Shown: positions 1 through 10,117 of the stretch, in pieces
Numbering within the stretch: the first letter of the stretch is position 1
Layout of the letters: every line of letters begins with the position of its first letter
Translations under genes and position numbers: made by a program
Origin: Xanthomonas melonis
Lineage (GTDB): Bacteria; Pseudomonadota; Gammaproteobacteria; Xanthomonadales; Xanthomonadaceae
Direction: 5' to 3'
NCBI RefSeq assembly: GCF_020783655.1
Contig: NZ_JAJGQH010000011.1
Span: 117,028-181,027 of the forward strand
Length of the DNA: 64,000 nt
The notes under the pieces: generated by a model
The model's input: only the letters and a program-made list of their open reading frames with translations
Told to the model about the DNA's origin: nothing
Database searches by the model: none

Positions 1-22
1 CCTGGCGACGACCGTGCATGGG

Positions 23-508
23 CTACTTCTTGCTCCGCTTGCCCAGCCGCACCGCATCCAGCAGCACGAACAGCGGCGGCCACAGCGCCATGCCCAGCAG
101 CGGCGCCCACCAGTAGCTCCACGGCAGGGTCGGCTCGCCCACCGCCAGATGCACGGCCGAGGACACGATGCGGTCGTTCAGCAGCAATCCCCCGATGGCC
201 AGCGCCTGCTGGGAGAGCGGAAAGAACCGCATCCGCGCGCGGAAGCGCTGCAGGATGAAGGTCATGATCACCAGCCGCAGCGCCTGCTCGCCGAGCAGCC
301 CGCCATACAGCAGATCGGCCAGCACCCCGGCCACGAAAGCCACGCCCAGCCCGACCCGGTCGGGCGCTTCGATCACCCAATAGGCCAGCACCAGCGCCAG
401 CCAGTACGGACGCAGCGGCTGTACCAGCGCCGGCAACGGCAGTAGCCCCAGCACCAGCGCAACGAAGATGCTGACCGGCAGGATCCAGGTATTGCGCATG
501 CGGGTCAT
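23..508 (-). CDS. mreD: Rod shape-determining membrane protein MreD
   Basis: 161-residue hydrophobic protein with about five predicted membrane segments, the usual size and layout of MreD, an inner-membrane part of the elongasome that works with MreB and MreC during lateral wall synthesis. The last gene of mreBCD seen here: its ATG overlaps the mreC stop in an ATGA arrangement, which points to translational coupling and fixes the start. MreD is poorly conserved, so the call rests on topology plus operon position. The genes that often follow (penicillin-binding protein 2, rodA) would lie beyond the left edge. Confidence 0.93.
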   Translation of the reverse strand: MTRMRNTWILPVSIFVALVLGLLPLPALVQPLRPYWLALVLAYWVIEAPDRVGLGVAFVAGVLADLLYGGLLGEQALRLVIMTFILQRFRARMRFFPLSQQALAIGGLLLNDRIVSSAVHLAVGEPTLPWSYWWAPLLGMALWPPLFVLLDAVRLGKRSKK

Positions 509-1752
509 TGGTCCGTCTCCTGTGGAGACGGACGGGATTGGGGATTCGGGATTGGGGATTCGTTTGAAGCAGCGCCCCGCTGCGGGGACGGGCGGGAATC
601 GGGAATTGGGCCGTTGGACGCGGGAAGGCGGGCGGGCGTGCTGGACGGGCGGCCGGATGCTGGAGCGCTGGACGGCTGCGCGCCGGGCGCGGCAGGTGCC
701 GCTGCGGACTGTGCAGGCGGTGCGGTACCGGCCCCCGATGCCTCGGAGGCAGTGGGGCGTGCCGGATCAATCGCTACATTGGAAACTCCGCCCGCCGGCG
801 TACGTGGTGTGGCGGTCACCGGCGCGCTGGCCGCCGCCGCCGCGACACTGTTGCTGTTGCTGTTGCCAATCCCCACTCCCGAATCCCCAATCCCGCCCCC
901 AGGAACTACCCGCAACGGCTTGCCCGCCCGCAGCAACAACACATCCCGGCCCCGATCCAGCTTGGCCGCCGGGGTCAGTTCGCCGACCAGGAAGGCGTGG
1001 GTGTCGTCCGGATGCAGTTCGGAGACCTTGCCGACCGGGAAGCCGGCCGGGAAGCGGCCGCCCAGGCCGGAGGTGACGATCTCGTCGCCCACCTGCACGC
1101 CGGCACTGAGCGGGATGTCGCGCAGTTCCAGGCGGTCGCCGCGGCCGTAGACGATCAGGCGCACGCCATTGCGCGCAACGCTGACCGGCACCGCATGATC
1201 GGGGTCGGTCAGCAGCAGCACGGTGGAATGCAGCGGGGTCACTTCGATCACCTGGCCCATCAAGCCGCCAGCATCGATCACCGCCTGGCCCAACCGCACG
1301 CCGTCGCGGCTGCCGGCATCCAGCAGCAGGCGCTGGCGGGTGGGGTCCAGGTCGATGTCCAGGATCGGCGCCAGCTGCACGTCCAGGCCGCGGCGCTCGG
1401 CCACGTTGAGCAGTTCGCGCAACTGCGCGTTGTCCAGCGCGGCGGTCTGCAGCCGGGTCAGGCGGGCATTGGCCACCAGCAGCTGATTGCGCAGGTCGCG
1501 GGTTTCCTCCACCAACTGCGCATGGGTGGCAGCGTTGTCGCGCACCTGCGAGCCGATCCGCCCCGGCAGCCCGGCCACCGCCCAGATCGGCTGGATCAGC
1601 AGATTGGCCTGCAAACGCAGCTGGCTCAGCCAGCCACCACGGCTATCGAGTCCGATCAGCACGACCGCCAGCACCAGATAGACCAGCAACCGCAGTGTGG
1701 AGGTGACTTCGCCCGGACGGGAGGCGACGGGAGGACCGGCGTAGGAGGGCAC
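505..1752 (-). CDS. mreC: Rod shape-determining protein MreC with repeat-derived C-terminal tail
   Basis: 415 residues. MreC is a bitopic periplasmic scaffold linking cytoplasmic MreB to wall synthases. Seen: a membrane anchor at about residues 20-36, a coiled-coil stretch near 75-115 and the periplasmic beta-domain to about residue 280. Most MreC proteins end about there. This one continues for about 135 residues of Pro/Ala/Ser-rich sequence. Two parts of that tail (near 285-300 and 385-410, reading IGDSGVGIGN and SPIPNPQSRP) are translated copies of the GGGATT-type repeat found between genes elsewhere in the window. The start is the first ATG before a good membrane anchor. Second gene of mreBCD. 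Confidence 0.95.
   Translation of the reverse strand: MPSYAGPPVASRPGEVTSTLRLLVYLVLAVVLIGLDSRGGWLSQLRLQANLLIQPIWAVAGLPGRIGSQVRDNAATHAQLVEETRDLRNQLLVANARLTRLQTAALDNAQLRELLNVAERRGLDVQLAPILDIDLDPTRQRLLLDAGSRDGVRLGQAVIDAGGLMGQVIEVTPLHSTVLLLTDPDHAVPVSVARNGVRLIVYGRGDRLELRDIPLSAGVQVGDEIVTSGLGGRFPAGFPVGKVSELHPDDTHAFLVGELTPAAKLDRGRDVLLLRAGKPLRVVPGGGIGDSGVGIGNSNSNSVAAAAASAPVTATPRTPAGGVSNVAIDPARPTASEASGAGTAPPAQSAAAPAAPGAQPSSAPASGRPSSTPARLPASNGPIPDSRPSPQRGAASNESPIPNPQSRPSPQETDQ
531..900. repeat. Inverted pair of GGGATT-type blocks inside mreC
   Basis: Blocks of alternating GGGATTGG and GGGATTCG units lie at about 531-561 and 594-610, and their reverse complement at about 870-899. Both arms fall in the mreC reading frame and are translated in the C-terminal tail. 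The same units occur as inverted pairs at about 1766-1920, 6478-6578 and 27930-28040, and singly near 32340-32376. Confidence 0.75.
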
Positions 1753-1765
1753 GTTCAGGGCCGGG

Positions 1766-1920
1766 ATTGGGGATTCGGAATTGGGGATTCGGGGAGCGGT
1801 TGGCTGCCCCCGAGACGAATGCGGCTAACACGTGAATCAGCGGAACTGCGCGGCAATCCCGCCGCGCCGTAGGCAGGAACCGCTGTTGCGAATCCCCAAT
1901 GCCGACTCCCGACTCCCGAA
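1766..1920. repeat. Inverted pair of GGGATT-type blocks between mreC and mreB
   Basis: GGGATTGGGGATTCGG-type sequence at about 1766-1797 is matched by its approximate reverse complement at about 1889-1920. The pair fills most of the 172-bp gap between mreB and mreC and could fold into a long stem in the mreBCD transcript. No other function is visible. Confidence 0.7.
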
Positions 1921-1924
1921 CGCC

Positions 1925-3046
<1,122 letters not shown>

Positions 3047-3248
3047 CTAGCCTAGCAATCCCCCCCGGGGTGAGCAAGGAAAAATCGGCCGTCCCGGCCC
3101 CGTTTTCATGTGCCGGTCACGCCAGCCATGGCATGCGGTTGTGGCCCTGATCGGTCGCAGCCGTTACCCTTTGCGCCGCGGCGCACGCGCCGTCCCGCTG
3201 CCATGCCCGGCAACTGGCGGGTATTTCCCTACGCAAAGGCCTGATTCG

Positions 3249-4181
3249 ATGTCCGCACTGATCTGTGGTTCCCTCGCCTACGACACCATCATGGTGTTTC
3301 CGGACCAGTTCAAGAACCACATCCTGCCGGACAAGGTGCACATCCTGAACGTTTCGTTCCTGGTGCCGCGCATGCGCCGCGAGTTCGGCGGCTGTGCCGG
3401 CAACATCGCCTACAACCTGCACCTGCTCGGCGGCGCACCGATTCCGATGGGCACCGTCGGCCAGGATTTCGGCCCCTACCGCGAGCACTTCGAGGCCCTG
3501 GGCATCGACCTGTCGCGCGTGAAGATCATCGACGACCTGTTCACCCCGCAGGCGTTCATCACCACCGACCACGACAACAACCAGATCACCGCCTTCCACC
3601 CGGGCGCGATGATGCGCAGCTACGAGAACCACGTGAAGGACGTGCCGGGGGTGACCCTGGGCCTGGTCGGCCCGGACGGGCGCGAAGGCATGATCCAGAA
3701 CGCGGAAGAGTTCGCTACCGGCGGCGTCCCCTTCATCTTCGACCCCGGCCAGGCCATGCCGCTGTTCAACGGCCCGGAGCTGCGCCAGTTCATCGAGCAG
3801 GCCGACTACGTGGTGGTCAACGACTACGAGTCCAATTTGCTGCAGGAACGCACCGGCTGGGACGAAAAGGACATCGTCTCGCGCGTGCAGGCCTACATCA
3901 CCACCCAGGGTCCCAAGGGCGCACTGGTGCACACCCCGGAGAAGACCTACGACATTCCGCCGGCGCACGAGCGCCGCGTGGTCGATCCCACCGGCTGCGG
4001 CGATGCGTTCCGCGCCGGGCTGATCTACGGCATCCAGCACAACTACGACTGGCTGACCATCGGCCGCATGGGCAACCTGATGGGCGCGCTGAAGGTGGAG
4101 CACCCGGGTACGCAGAACCAGCGCTTCGACTTCGCCGAATTCAACGACCAGTTCAAGCAGCAGTTCGGTTACGCGCTCTGA
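3249..4181 (+). CDS. PfkB-family carbohydrate kinase, adenosine-kinase-like
   Basis: 310 residues. PfkB kinases transfer phosphate from ATP to the hydroxymethyl group of a sugar or nucleoside. Seen: the N-terminal PfkB glycine signature (FGGCAGNIAYNLHLLGG) and the C-terminal signature DPTGCGDAFRAGL, whose Asp is the catalytic base and whose glycines form the anion hole. Length and overall pattern resemble bacterial adenosine kinases, but other sugars cannot be excluded. The frame is open further upstream, but the ATG at 3249 starts the conserved beta-strand (SALICGSLAYD) and the upstream translation looks random. Transcribed away from mreB. Confidence 0.9.
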   Translation: MSALICGSLAYDTIMVFPDQFKNHILPDKVHILNVSFLVPRMRREFGGCAGNIAYNLHLLGGAPIPMGTVGQDFGPYREHFEALGIDLSRVKIIDDLFTPQAFITTDHDNNQITAFHPGAMMRSYENHVKDVPGVTLGLVGPDGREGMIQNAEEFATGGVPFIFDPGQAMPLFNGPELRQFIEQADYVVVNDYESNLLQERTGWDEKDIVSRVQAYITTQGPKGALVHTPEKTYDIPPAHERRVVDPTGCGDAFRAGLIYGIQHNYDWLTIGRMGNLMGALKVEHPGTQNQRFDFAEFNDQFKQQFGYAL

Positions 4182-4502
4182 CGCGCACCGCCGCTGATCA
4201 GCGCTTGCCCTTCTTCCCTTGGGAGAAGGTGTCCCGCAGGGGCGGATGAGGGTGCGCCTCGGAGATCTACCATCACCTGTCATGACAAACGCGTCGCCAC
4301 GCGCCATCAGACCTGAATCACCGACTGCTCCACTGCCTCGCCCCGTACCCTCTCCCCAACCCCTCTCCCGGCGGGAGAGGGGCTTTATGCCGACAGCGCG
4401 GCATCGTCAGCGGCGACAGCGCACTTTGCTGCAATGCAGTTTGAGCATCACCACGGTTTGTGTCTCTACTGACGCCTCGCGCCCACTGAGGAACGCTGGC
4501 CC
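4182..4502. other. Intergenic region with two palindromic repeat elements
   Basis: No gene seen. A GAAGG-type hairpin element (about 4209-4258, with the GGGCGGATGAGGG segment also found near 26.1 kb) lies just after the kinase and may end its transcript. A second palindrome, with arms CCCCTCTCCC and GGGAGAGGGG, lies at 4360-4382. Related CCTCTCCC elements occur near 28.7 and 28.95 kb. Confidence 0.7.
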
Positions 4503-6473
4503 ATGTCAGAGCCAAGCGTTATCGCCGATTCCCAGGTTTCTCCGGAGTTCGAGCCCGACCTGCTACGGCAGATCCGACGGTTGCGCGACATCGCGCCACT
4601 GGCGCCGCCGCTGACGCGCTCGTGGCGGCGCTGCCTGGACGACTACGCGCTGCTGCCCGAGGCCACGCCCGCTCCGCTGGTCCATGACGCCCTGCACCTG
4701 CGCGAGCGCCAGCAGCGCCTCGGCGAGGTGCTGCGTATCGCCAAGGTGGAAATGGAAAACCTGTACGAGCAGATCGCCGGCAGCGGCTATGCGGTGATCT
4801 TTGCCGATGCCCAGGCCACGGTATTGCACAGCGTGCACGATGCCACGCTGGTGCACGAGTTCCGCCAGGCCGGCTTGCTGTGCGGCGCCAGTTGGGACGA
4901 ATGCCATCAGGGCACCAACGGGCTGGGCACGTGCGCGACCGAGCGCACGCCGGTGAGCGTGCACCGCGGCGAGCATTACCTGACCCGGCACCTGCCGCTC
5001 TCCTGCAGCGGCGCGCCCATCCTGGATCCGCACGGCGGCCTGCTGGCGGTGCTGGACGCCTCCACGCCCAATGCGCAGGACAGCAAACAGATCCAGCGCC
5101 ATACCATGGCGTTGGTGAGCATGTCCGCCGCGCAGATCTCGCGCTCGCATTTTCTCAACGAGTTCGCCCACGCCTACATCCTGCGCTTCCACAGCCGCCC
5201 GGAATTCGCCGGCCTGCTGCACGAAGCCTTGATCGCCATCGGCACCGACGGCCGCGTGCTGGCGGTGAACGAAGCGGTGCTCGAGCAGCTGGGCAAGATC
5301 GATCGCAGCCTATTGGTGGGGCGCGACATCTCGCAGGTGATGCAACTGGACTTCGACACCCTCGAACACCGCGCCGGCAGCGACGCCGGCACGGTGTGGT
5401 CGATCCGCTGCGCCTGCCACGGGCGCCGCTTCTACGCGCTGGTACGCCCGCCCCGTGCGCGTCCGTCGCCGTCGGGCGTGGGCGGAGCCGCGGCGGCGGT
5501 GCCGGACACTGCCGCCGCACCGGGCGAGCACATCGGCTCCGATCCGCGGATGCGCCATAACCTGGCCAATGCATTGAAGCTGGCGGCGCACCGGGTCTCC
5601 ATCCTGCTGCGCGGCGACACCGGCACCGGCAAGGAAGAATTCGCCAAGGCCGTGCATCGCGGCTCGCCCTGGTCCAGCGGGGCGTTCGTGGCGATCAACT
5701 GCGCCGCGATTCCGGAGGCGCTGATCGAAAGCGAACTGTTCGGCTATGCGCGCGGGGCGTTCACCGACGCTGCGCGCGAAGGACGTCACGGCAAACTGTT
5801 GCAGGCCAGCGGTGGCACCTTGTTCCTGGACGAAATCGGCGACATGCCGCTGCCGTTGCAGAGCCGCCTGCTGCGCGTACTGGAAGACCAGTGCGTCACG
5901 CCGCTGGGCAGCGAGCGCACGGTCGCGCTGGAACTGCACGTCATCAGCGCCAGCCATCGCGATCTGGCCCAGCGCGTGGCCGCAGGGGAGTTCCGCGAAG
6001 ACCTGTATTACCGACTCAACGGCGTGGTCATGCACCTGCCGCCGCTGCGCGAACGCAGCGACAAGGCCGAGTTGATCCGCACCCTGCTGCACGAGGAAAA
6101 CCCCGAACGCAGCGTGCGCATCAGCGAGGAGGCCATGCACAAGCTGCTCAGCTACGCATGGCCGGGCAACCTGCGCCAGTTGCGCAATGTGCTGCGCACC
6201 GCGGCGGTGCTGTGCAGCGGTGGCGTGATCCGCCTGCCCAACCTGCCGCAGGAGATCGTCGACGCCGGAAGCGCCCCCTGCCTGGTGGATGGCCGCGCGG
6301 TGGCCGCCGACGACATGCCGGGCCGCGTCGCGCTGGATCAGGCCGAACGCATGGTGCTGCAGCAACAACTCGAACGCCACCGCTGGAATGTCAGCCGCAC
6401 CGCCGATGCGCTGGGCATCAGCCGCAATACGCTGTATCGCAAGCTGCGCAAGCATGGTCTGGCTACTGGATGA
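4503..6473 (+). CDS. Sigma-54-dependent activator, AcoR family
   Basis: 656 residues. Enhancer-binding activator of sigma-54 RNA polymerase. Domains in order: N-terminal AcoR-type region with a GAF-like sensor (about 60-220), a PAS-like segment (about 230-300), the AAA+ domain (about 340-575) with Walker A GDTGTGKE at 371-378 and Walker B TLFLDEIGD at 439-447, then a C-terminal Fis-type helix-turn-helix (about 626-652). The sigma-54 contact loop reads GAFTDA (418-423) rather than the canonical GAFTGA. AcoR relatives commonly control alcohol, acetoin or aldehyde dehydrogenase genes. It converges on the PQQ dehydrogenase operon, whose upstream region carries a -24/-12 promoter, so that operon is its likely target. 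GAGGA precedes the start. Confidence 0.93.
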   Translation: MSEPSVIADSQVSPEFEPDLLRQIRRLRDIAPLAPPLTRSWRRCLDDYALLPEATPAPLVHDALHLRERQQRLGEVLRIAKVEMENLYEQIAGSGYAVIFADAQATVLHSVHDATLVHEFRQAGLLCGASWDECHQGTNGLGTCATERTPVSVHRGEHYLTRHLPLSCSGAPILDPHGGLLAVLDASTPNAQDSKQIQRHTMALVSMSAAQISRSHFLNEFAHAYILRFHSRPEFAGLLHEALIAIGTDGRVLAVNEAVLEQLGKIDRSLLVGRDISQVMQLDFDTLEHRAGSDAGTVWSIRCACHGRRFYALVRPPRARPSPSGVGGAAAAVPDTAAAPGEHIGSDPRMRHNLANALKLAAHRVSILLRGDTGTGKEEFAKAVHRGSPWSSGAFVAINCAAIPEALIESELFGYARGAFTDAAREGRHGKLLQASGGTLFLDEIGDMPLPLQSRLLRVLEDQCVTPLGSERTVALELHVISASHRDLAQRVAAGEFREDLYYRLNGVVMHLPPLRERSDKAELIRTLLHEENPERSVRISEEAMHKLLSYAWPGNLRQLRNVLRTAAVLCSGGVIRLPNLPQEIVDAGSAPCLVDGRAVAADDMPGRVALDQAERMVLQQQLERHRWNVSRTADALGISRNTLYRKLRKHGLATG

Positions 6474-6477
6474 ATCG

Positions 6478-6578
6478 GGGGCCGGGATTCGGGATTGGGG
6501 ATTGGCAACAGCTAGCAGTCGGCGCCGCCGGTGCATCGGCGTTTACGAATCACGAATCCCGAATTCCGAATCCCCGCC
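6478..6578. repeat. Inverted pair of GGGATT-type blocks between convergent genes
   Basis: GGGATTCGGGATTGGGGATTG at about 6484-6504 faces CGAATCCCGAATTCCGAATC-type sequence at about 6548-6572. It sits exactly between the convergent activator and receptor genes, where the stem could help end both transcripts, although no U-run follows. Confidence 0.7.
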
Positions 6579-8963
6579 TCAAAGCGCCCAACGCAGCCCG
6601 ACCACATACTGCCTGGGTACGCCGGGTGCGAGAAAACGCGCCGGGCCGGTTTCTACCGGTGCATCTTGCGGGCGGGCCAGCTCGCCGTCGGGGAACACGT
6701 CTTCGGCCACGGCGGCATAGGTGGCGTAGTGGCGGTCGAACACATTGTCGATCCGCGCGAATAACGACACGCGTGGAGTAATGGCCCAACGCGCCTGCAG
6801 GTCGACCAGGGCATAGCCGGCAGTGCCGATGTCGATGCGCTCGGGCGCGGCTTCGCCCGCTTCGGCATTGTCGACCTGACCGTCCTCGTTGCCGCTGGCC
6901 ACGCGCCCGGACACCGCGCGCACGCCGGCGCCCAGGGTCAGCGCATCGCGCTGCCATTCCACCGCGGCCTTGAGGTTGTGCCGCGGCAGTGCGGCAATGC
7001 GCAGGCCAGGCCGCAGCGCGATCACGCGCTCGCCGGACAACAATTCGCCGCTGCTGCGGTAGGTCGCGTCCAGGTAGCTGTAGCCGGCCGACCACTGCCA
7101 GCGACCGCTGCGCTGCTGCAGCGCCAGATCGGCGCCCTGGTAGCGGGTACGGCCGACGTTGTCGAAGTACCCCAGCTGGGTATCGGGCGCGCGCAGGAAC
7201 AGGATGTCGTCGCGGTTGTCGGCCCGGTACAGCGACAGCGTCGCCTGGGTGTCGGCCGATGGCGCCCAGCGCGCGCCCACTTCGACCGTGCGCGAGACGA
7301 TCTGCTCCAGCGGTGGATCGGCCTGCAGGCCGGTGGGGAGGCGGCACGGCTGGGTCGGATCGGCACAGCCCAGCTCGATGGCGGTGGGCGCGCGCGTGTT
7401 CTGCGCCACCGAGCCGTACACGGTCAGCCCGGAAGCGAGCCGATGGGTCAGCCCCAGCGAGGGATTGGCCTTGACGTAGACGAAGCGCTCGCGCGGGCGG
7501 TCGCCGTCCTCGGCAGTGGAGAGGATGTTGTCCACCACCACCCGATTCCAGCGCACTGCCGCAGTGAGATGGGTCGCCTGGTCGATCGCCCAGGTATCGG
7601 CGACGAAGGCGCCCAGCGTCTTGGTGCTGCCGCGCACGCCGGAAAAGAACGTCCGCTCGGCATCGGGATCGGCCCACACCGAGCGGTCCGGCTGTACCCA
7701 GCCATCGCGGGCGAACTGCCGATACCGCACGTAGCCGCGATCGAAGGTCACGCCGGTGCTGAGCGCATGCGCCCCCCACTGCCCGGTCAGGTTGAGCGCC
7801 AGCCCCTGCGCATCCTGGCGCATCCAGGTGGTGTTCAGTGCCCCGGTCGGCAGCGCATCGGCATCGGCGCGCGCGGTCCCGCAATCGGCATCCAGCGCGG
7901 TGCCATCTGCGGCATAGCCGGACGCACACTCTTCGACGAACTCTTCGTAGTCTTCGCCGATGTCGCCGTTGACGGTGTCGCGCCGGCCCACGCGCGAATA
8001 GGCCAGCGCGTGCAATGCGGTGTCGGCATCGAAGCGATGATCCAGCTGCGCGGTCAGCAGCGTGTTGCGATTGCGGGTGAGGTCCGGCGAGGTGTATACC
8101 GCGCGGCGGTCGGCGCGATACAGCCCGGGCTCAGGCCCTTCGTCGGTGTAACGCGTCTGCGGCAGCAGGCCGTTGCCGATCAGGCGGCTGCGCCCGTGCA
8201 GCAGCGACAGGCTCCAGTCGGTCTGCTCGCCCTGCCGACCGAGCTTGCCGAACAGCGTGCCCAGCCGGCCTTCGGACGCATCGCGCCAGCCGTTCTCGTC
8301 GAAACCGGTCACTGCGATGAACCCATGCCAGCCGTCCGCGCCGGCGACGCCATAGCTGGCATCCAGGCGCCTGCGCGCGCCGCTGCCCAGACTCAACTCG
8401 CCCTGCACGCCCGGTGCGGTGAGTCCGGAGGCAGTGGACAACACCACCGCGCCCCCCAGCGTGTTCGGACCGAACAGCGGGTTGGAACCGGGCATCAGGG
8501 TCACCGCCGTGATCGCCGCTTCGGGCAGCATGTCCCAGCTGACGATGTCGGCGAACGGTTCGTTGAGGCGTACGCCATCCAGATACACCGATACCCCCTG
8601 CGAGGCGCCCGGCAAGGCCGAGGCGCGGAAGCCGTGGAAGGTGAGGTCGTTCTGGAACGCGCTGCCCTGCACATCGTTGCCATCCACGCCGACGAAGCGC
8701 CGCTGCAGCAGATCGCCGAGATTGTTGCTGCGCCCGCGCGACAGGTCGGCCGTGTTGGCCGACTGCACCATGTACGGCAGCTGCCCCGCATCGATGGTGG
8801 TGCCGGGGATCGGCGTGGCGGTGACCTCGACGCGATCCAGCCAGGTGACCTGCGCCGCCTCTGCCGCCAGCGCCCTGGCAGCGCCGGCCAGCGATGCCAG
8901 GGCACAGGCGCCCACCAATGCGTGGCGCCCCAACGGCGCGTTCCTGCGTGTGGCTGCTGTCAT
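6579..8963 (-). CDS. TonB-dependent outer-membrane receptor, last gene of the PQQ dehydrogenase operon
   Basis: 794 residues. Imports a scarce, bulky ligand across the outer membrane using TonB energy. Signal peptide about 1-33, TonB box-like DRVEVTA at 43-49, plug domain to about 175, then the 22-strand barrel. An acid-rich stretch (about 334-369, with Cys346 and Cys361) contains about twelve Asp/Glu residues and probably lies on an external loop. The start codon is 12 nt after the zinc dehydrogenase stop, with GGAG seven bases upstream, so it belongs to that operon. The ligand is unknown. Operon context suggests a lanthanide chelate or PQQ (E. coli has a TonB-dependent PQQ importer). There is no N-terminal signalling domain. 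Confidence 0.92.
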   Translation of the reverse strand: MTAATRRNAPLGRHALVGACALASLAGAARALAAEAAQVTWLDRVEVTATPIPGTTIDAGQLPYMVQSANTADLSRGRSNNLGDLLQRRFVGVDGNDVQGSAFQNDLTFHGFRASALPGASQGVSVYLDGVRLNEPFADIVSWDMLPEAAITAVTLMPGSNPLFGPNTLGGAVVLSTASGLTAPGVQGELSLGSGARRRLDASYGVAGADGWHGFIAVTGFDENGWRDASEGRLGTLFGKLGRQGEQTDWSLSLLHGRSRLIGNGLLPQTRYTDEGPEPGLYRADRRAVYTSPDLTRNRNTLLTAQLDHRFDADTALHALAYSRVGRRDTVNGDIGEDYEEFVEECASGYAADGTALDADCGTARADADALPTGALNTTWMRQDAQGLALNLTGQWGAHALSTGVTFDRGYVRYRQFARDGWVQPDRSVWADPDAERTFFSGVRGSTKTLGAFVADTWAIDQATHLTAAVRWNRVVVDNILSTAEDGDRPRERFVYVKANPSLGLTHRLASGLTVYGSVAQNTRAPTAIELGCADPTQPCRLPTGLQADPPLEQIVSRTVEVGARWAPSADTQATLSLYRADNRDDILFLRAPDTQLGYFDNVGRTRYQGADLALQQRSGRWQWSAGYSYLDATYRSSGELLSGERVIALRPGLRIAALPRHNLKAAVEWQRDALTLGAGVRAVSGRVASGNEDGQVDNAEAGEAAPERIDIGTAGYALVDLQARWAITPRVSLFARIDNVFDRHYATYAAVAEDVFPDGELARPQDAPVETGPARFLAPGVPRQYVVGLRWAL

Positions 8964-8975
8964 GTCGCGTCTCCG

Positions 8976-10082
8976 TCAATAAAGCACGATCGATTTGATG
9001 CCGCGCGCGGCGCGCAGATCCGCCAACCCCTGGTTGATCTCGTCCAGCGCCAGCGTGCGGGTGATCAGTGGTGCCAACCGGATTTCGCCGCGCAGGCAGC
9101 GCTCCACATAGCCGGGCAACTCGCTGCGCCCTTTCACCCCGCCGAATGCGCTGCCGCGCCACACCCGCCCGGTGACCAGCTGGAACGGGCGGGTACTGAT
9201 TTCCTGCGCAGCGTCGGCCAGGCCGAGAATGACGCTCTCGCCCCAGCCCTTGTGGCAACACTCCAGCGCCGCCCGCATCGTGCCCACATCGCCGACGCAT
9301 TCGAAACTGTGGTCGGCGCCACCGTCGGTGAGATCCACGATGACCTGCTGGATCGGCGCGCCGTAGTCGCGTGGATCCAGGCAATCGGTGGCGCCCAGCG
9401 CGCGCGCCAGCGCGAACTTGCCCGGATCGATATCCACTCCCACGATGCGCCCGGCCTGCGCCAGCACCGCCCCCTGCACCACCGACAGCCCGATGCCGCC
9501 CAGGCCGAACACCGCCACGCTATCGCCGGGACGCACGTGCGCGCCGGTGAGGACCGCGCCCACCCCCGTGGTGACCGTGCAGCCGAGCAGACAGACCTGC
9601 TCCAGCGCGGCCTCGCGCGGGATGCGCGCCACCGCGATCTCGGGCAGCACGGTGTACTCGGAAAAGGTGCTGGTGCCCATGTGATGCAGGATCGGGCGCC
9701 CGTGCAGCGAGAACCGGCTGCTGCCATCGGGCATCAGCCCACGCTCCTGGCTGCTGCGAATCGCCTGGCACAGGTTGGTACGGCCGGAACGGCAGAACTT
9801 GCAGACCCCGCATTCGGGCATGTACAGCGGGATGACATGATCGCCGGCCTGCACGCTGGTGACGCCGATACCCACCGCTTCCACCACACCGGCGCCTTCC
9901 TGCCCCAGGATCGCCGGGAAGCTGGCCGCATGCCCGTGGGCCAGCGCGTGCACATCGCCATGGCAGATGCCGGTGGCGACCAGCCGCACCAGGACCTCGC
10001 CGGGGCGCGGCGGCTGCAGCTCCACTTCTTCGATGGTCAGCGGCTGATGCGGGCCCCAGGCCACCGCAGCGCGTGTCTTCAT
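8976..10082 (-). CDS. Class III-like zinc alcohol dehydrogenase with altered zinc ligand
   Basis: 368 residues, medium-chain dehydrogenase family, closest by motifs to glutathione-dependent formaldehyde dehydrogenase (class III). Structural zinc cysteines are at 91, 94, 97 and 105, the NAD motif FGLGGIGLSVVQG is intact, and Arg109 matches the Arg that binds glutathione in class III. Catalytic zinc ligands Cys40 and Cys168 are present, but the usual His of the LGHEG motif is Gln61 (LGQEG). The acidic residues of the class III glutathione loop are replaced by His-Ala-Ala. It probably oxidises the aldehyde or alcohol made by the periplasmic dehydrogenase, but activity is uncertain. GGAGG precedes the ATG, which lies 35 nt after the propeller gene. 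Confidence 0.88.
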   Translation of the reverse strand: MKTRAAVAWGPHQPLTIEEVELQPPRPGEVLVRLVATGICHGDVHALAHGHAASFPAILGQEGAGVVEAVGIGVTSVQAGDHVIPLYMPECGVCKFCRSGRTNLCQAIRSSQERGLMPDGSSRFSLHGRPILHHMGTSTFSEYTVLPEIAVARIPREAALEQVCLLGCTVTTGVGAVLTGAHVRPGDSVAVFGLGGIGLSVVQGAVLAQAGRIVGVDIDPGKFALARALGATDCLDPRDYGAPIQQVIVDLTDGGADHSFECVGDVGTMRAALECCHKGWGESVILGLADAAQEISTRPFQLVTGRVWRGSAFGGVKGRSELPGYVERCLRGEIRLAPLITRTLALDEINQGLADLRAARGIKSIVLY

Positions 10083-10117
10083 CCCGCCTCCCTGGCGCGC
10101 GTGGGCATGGCGGCCAC

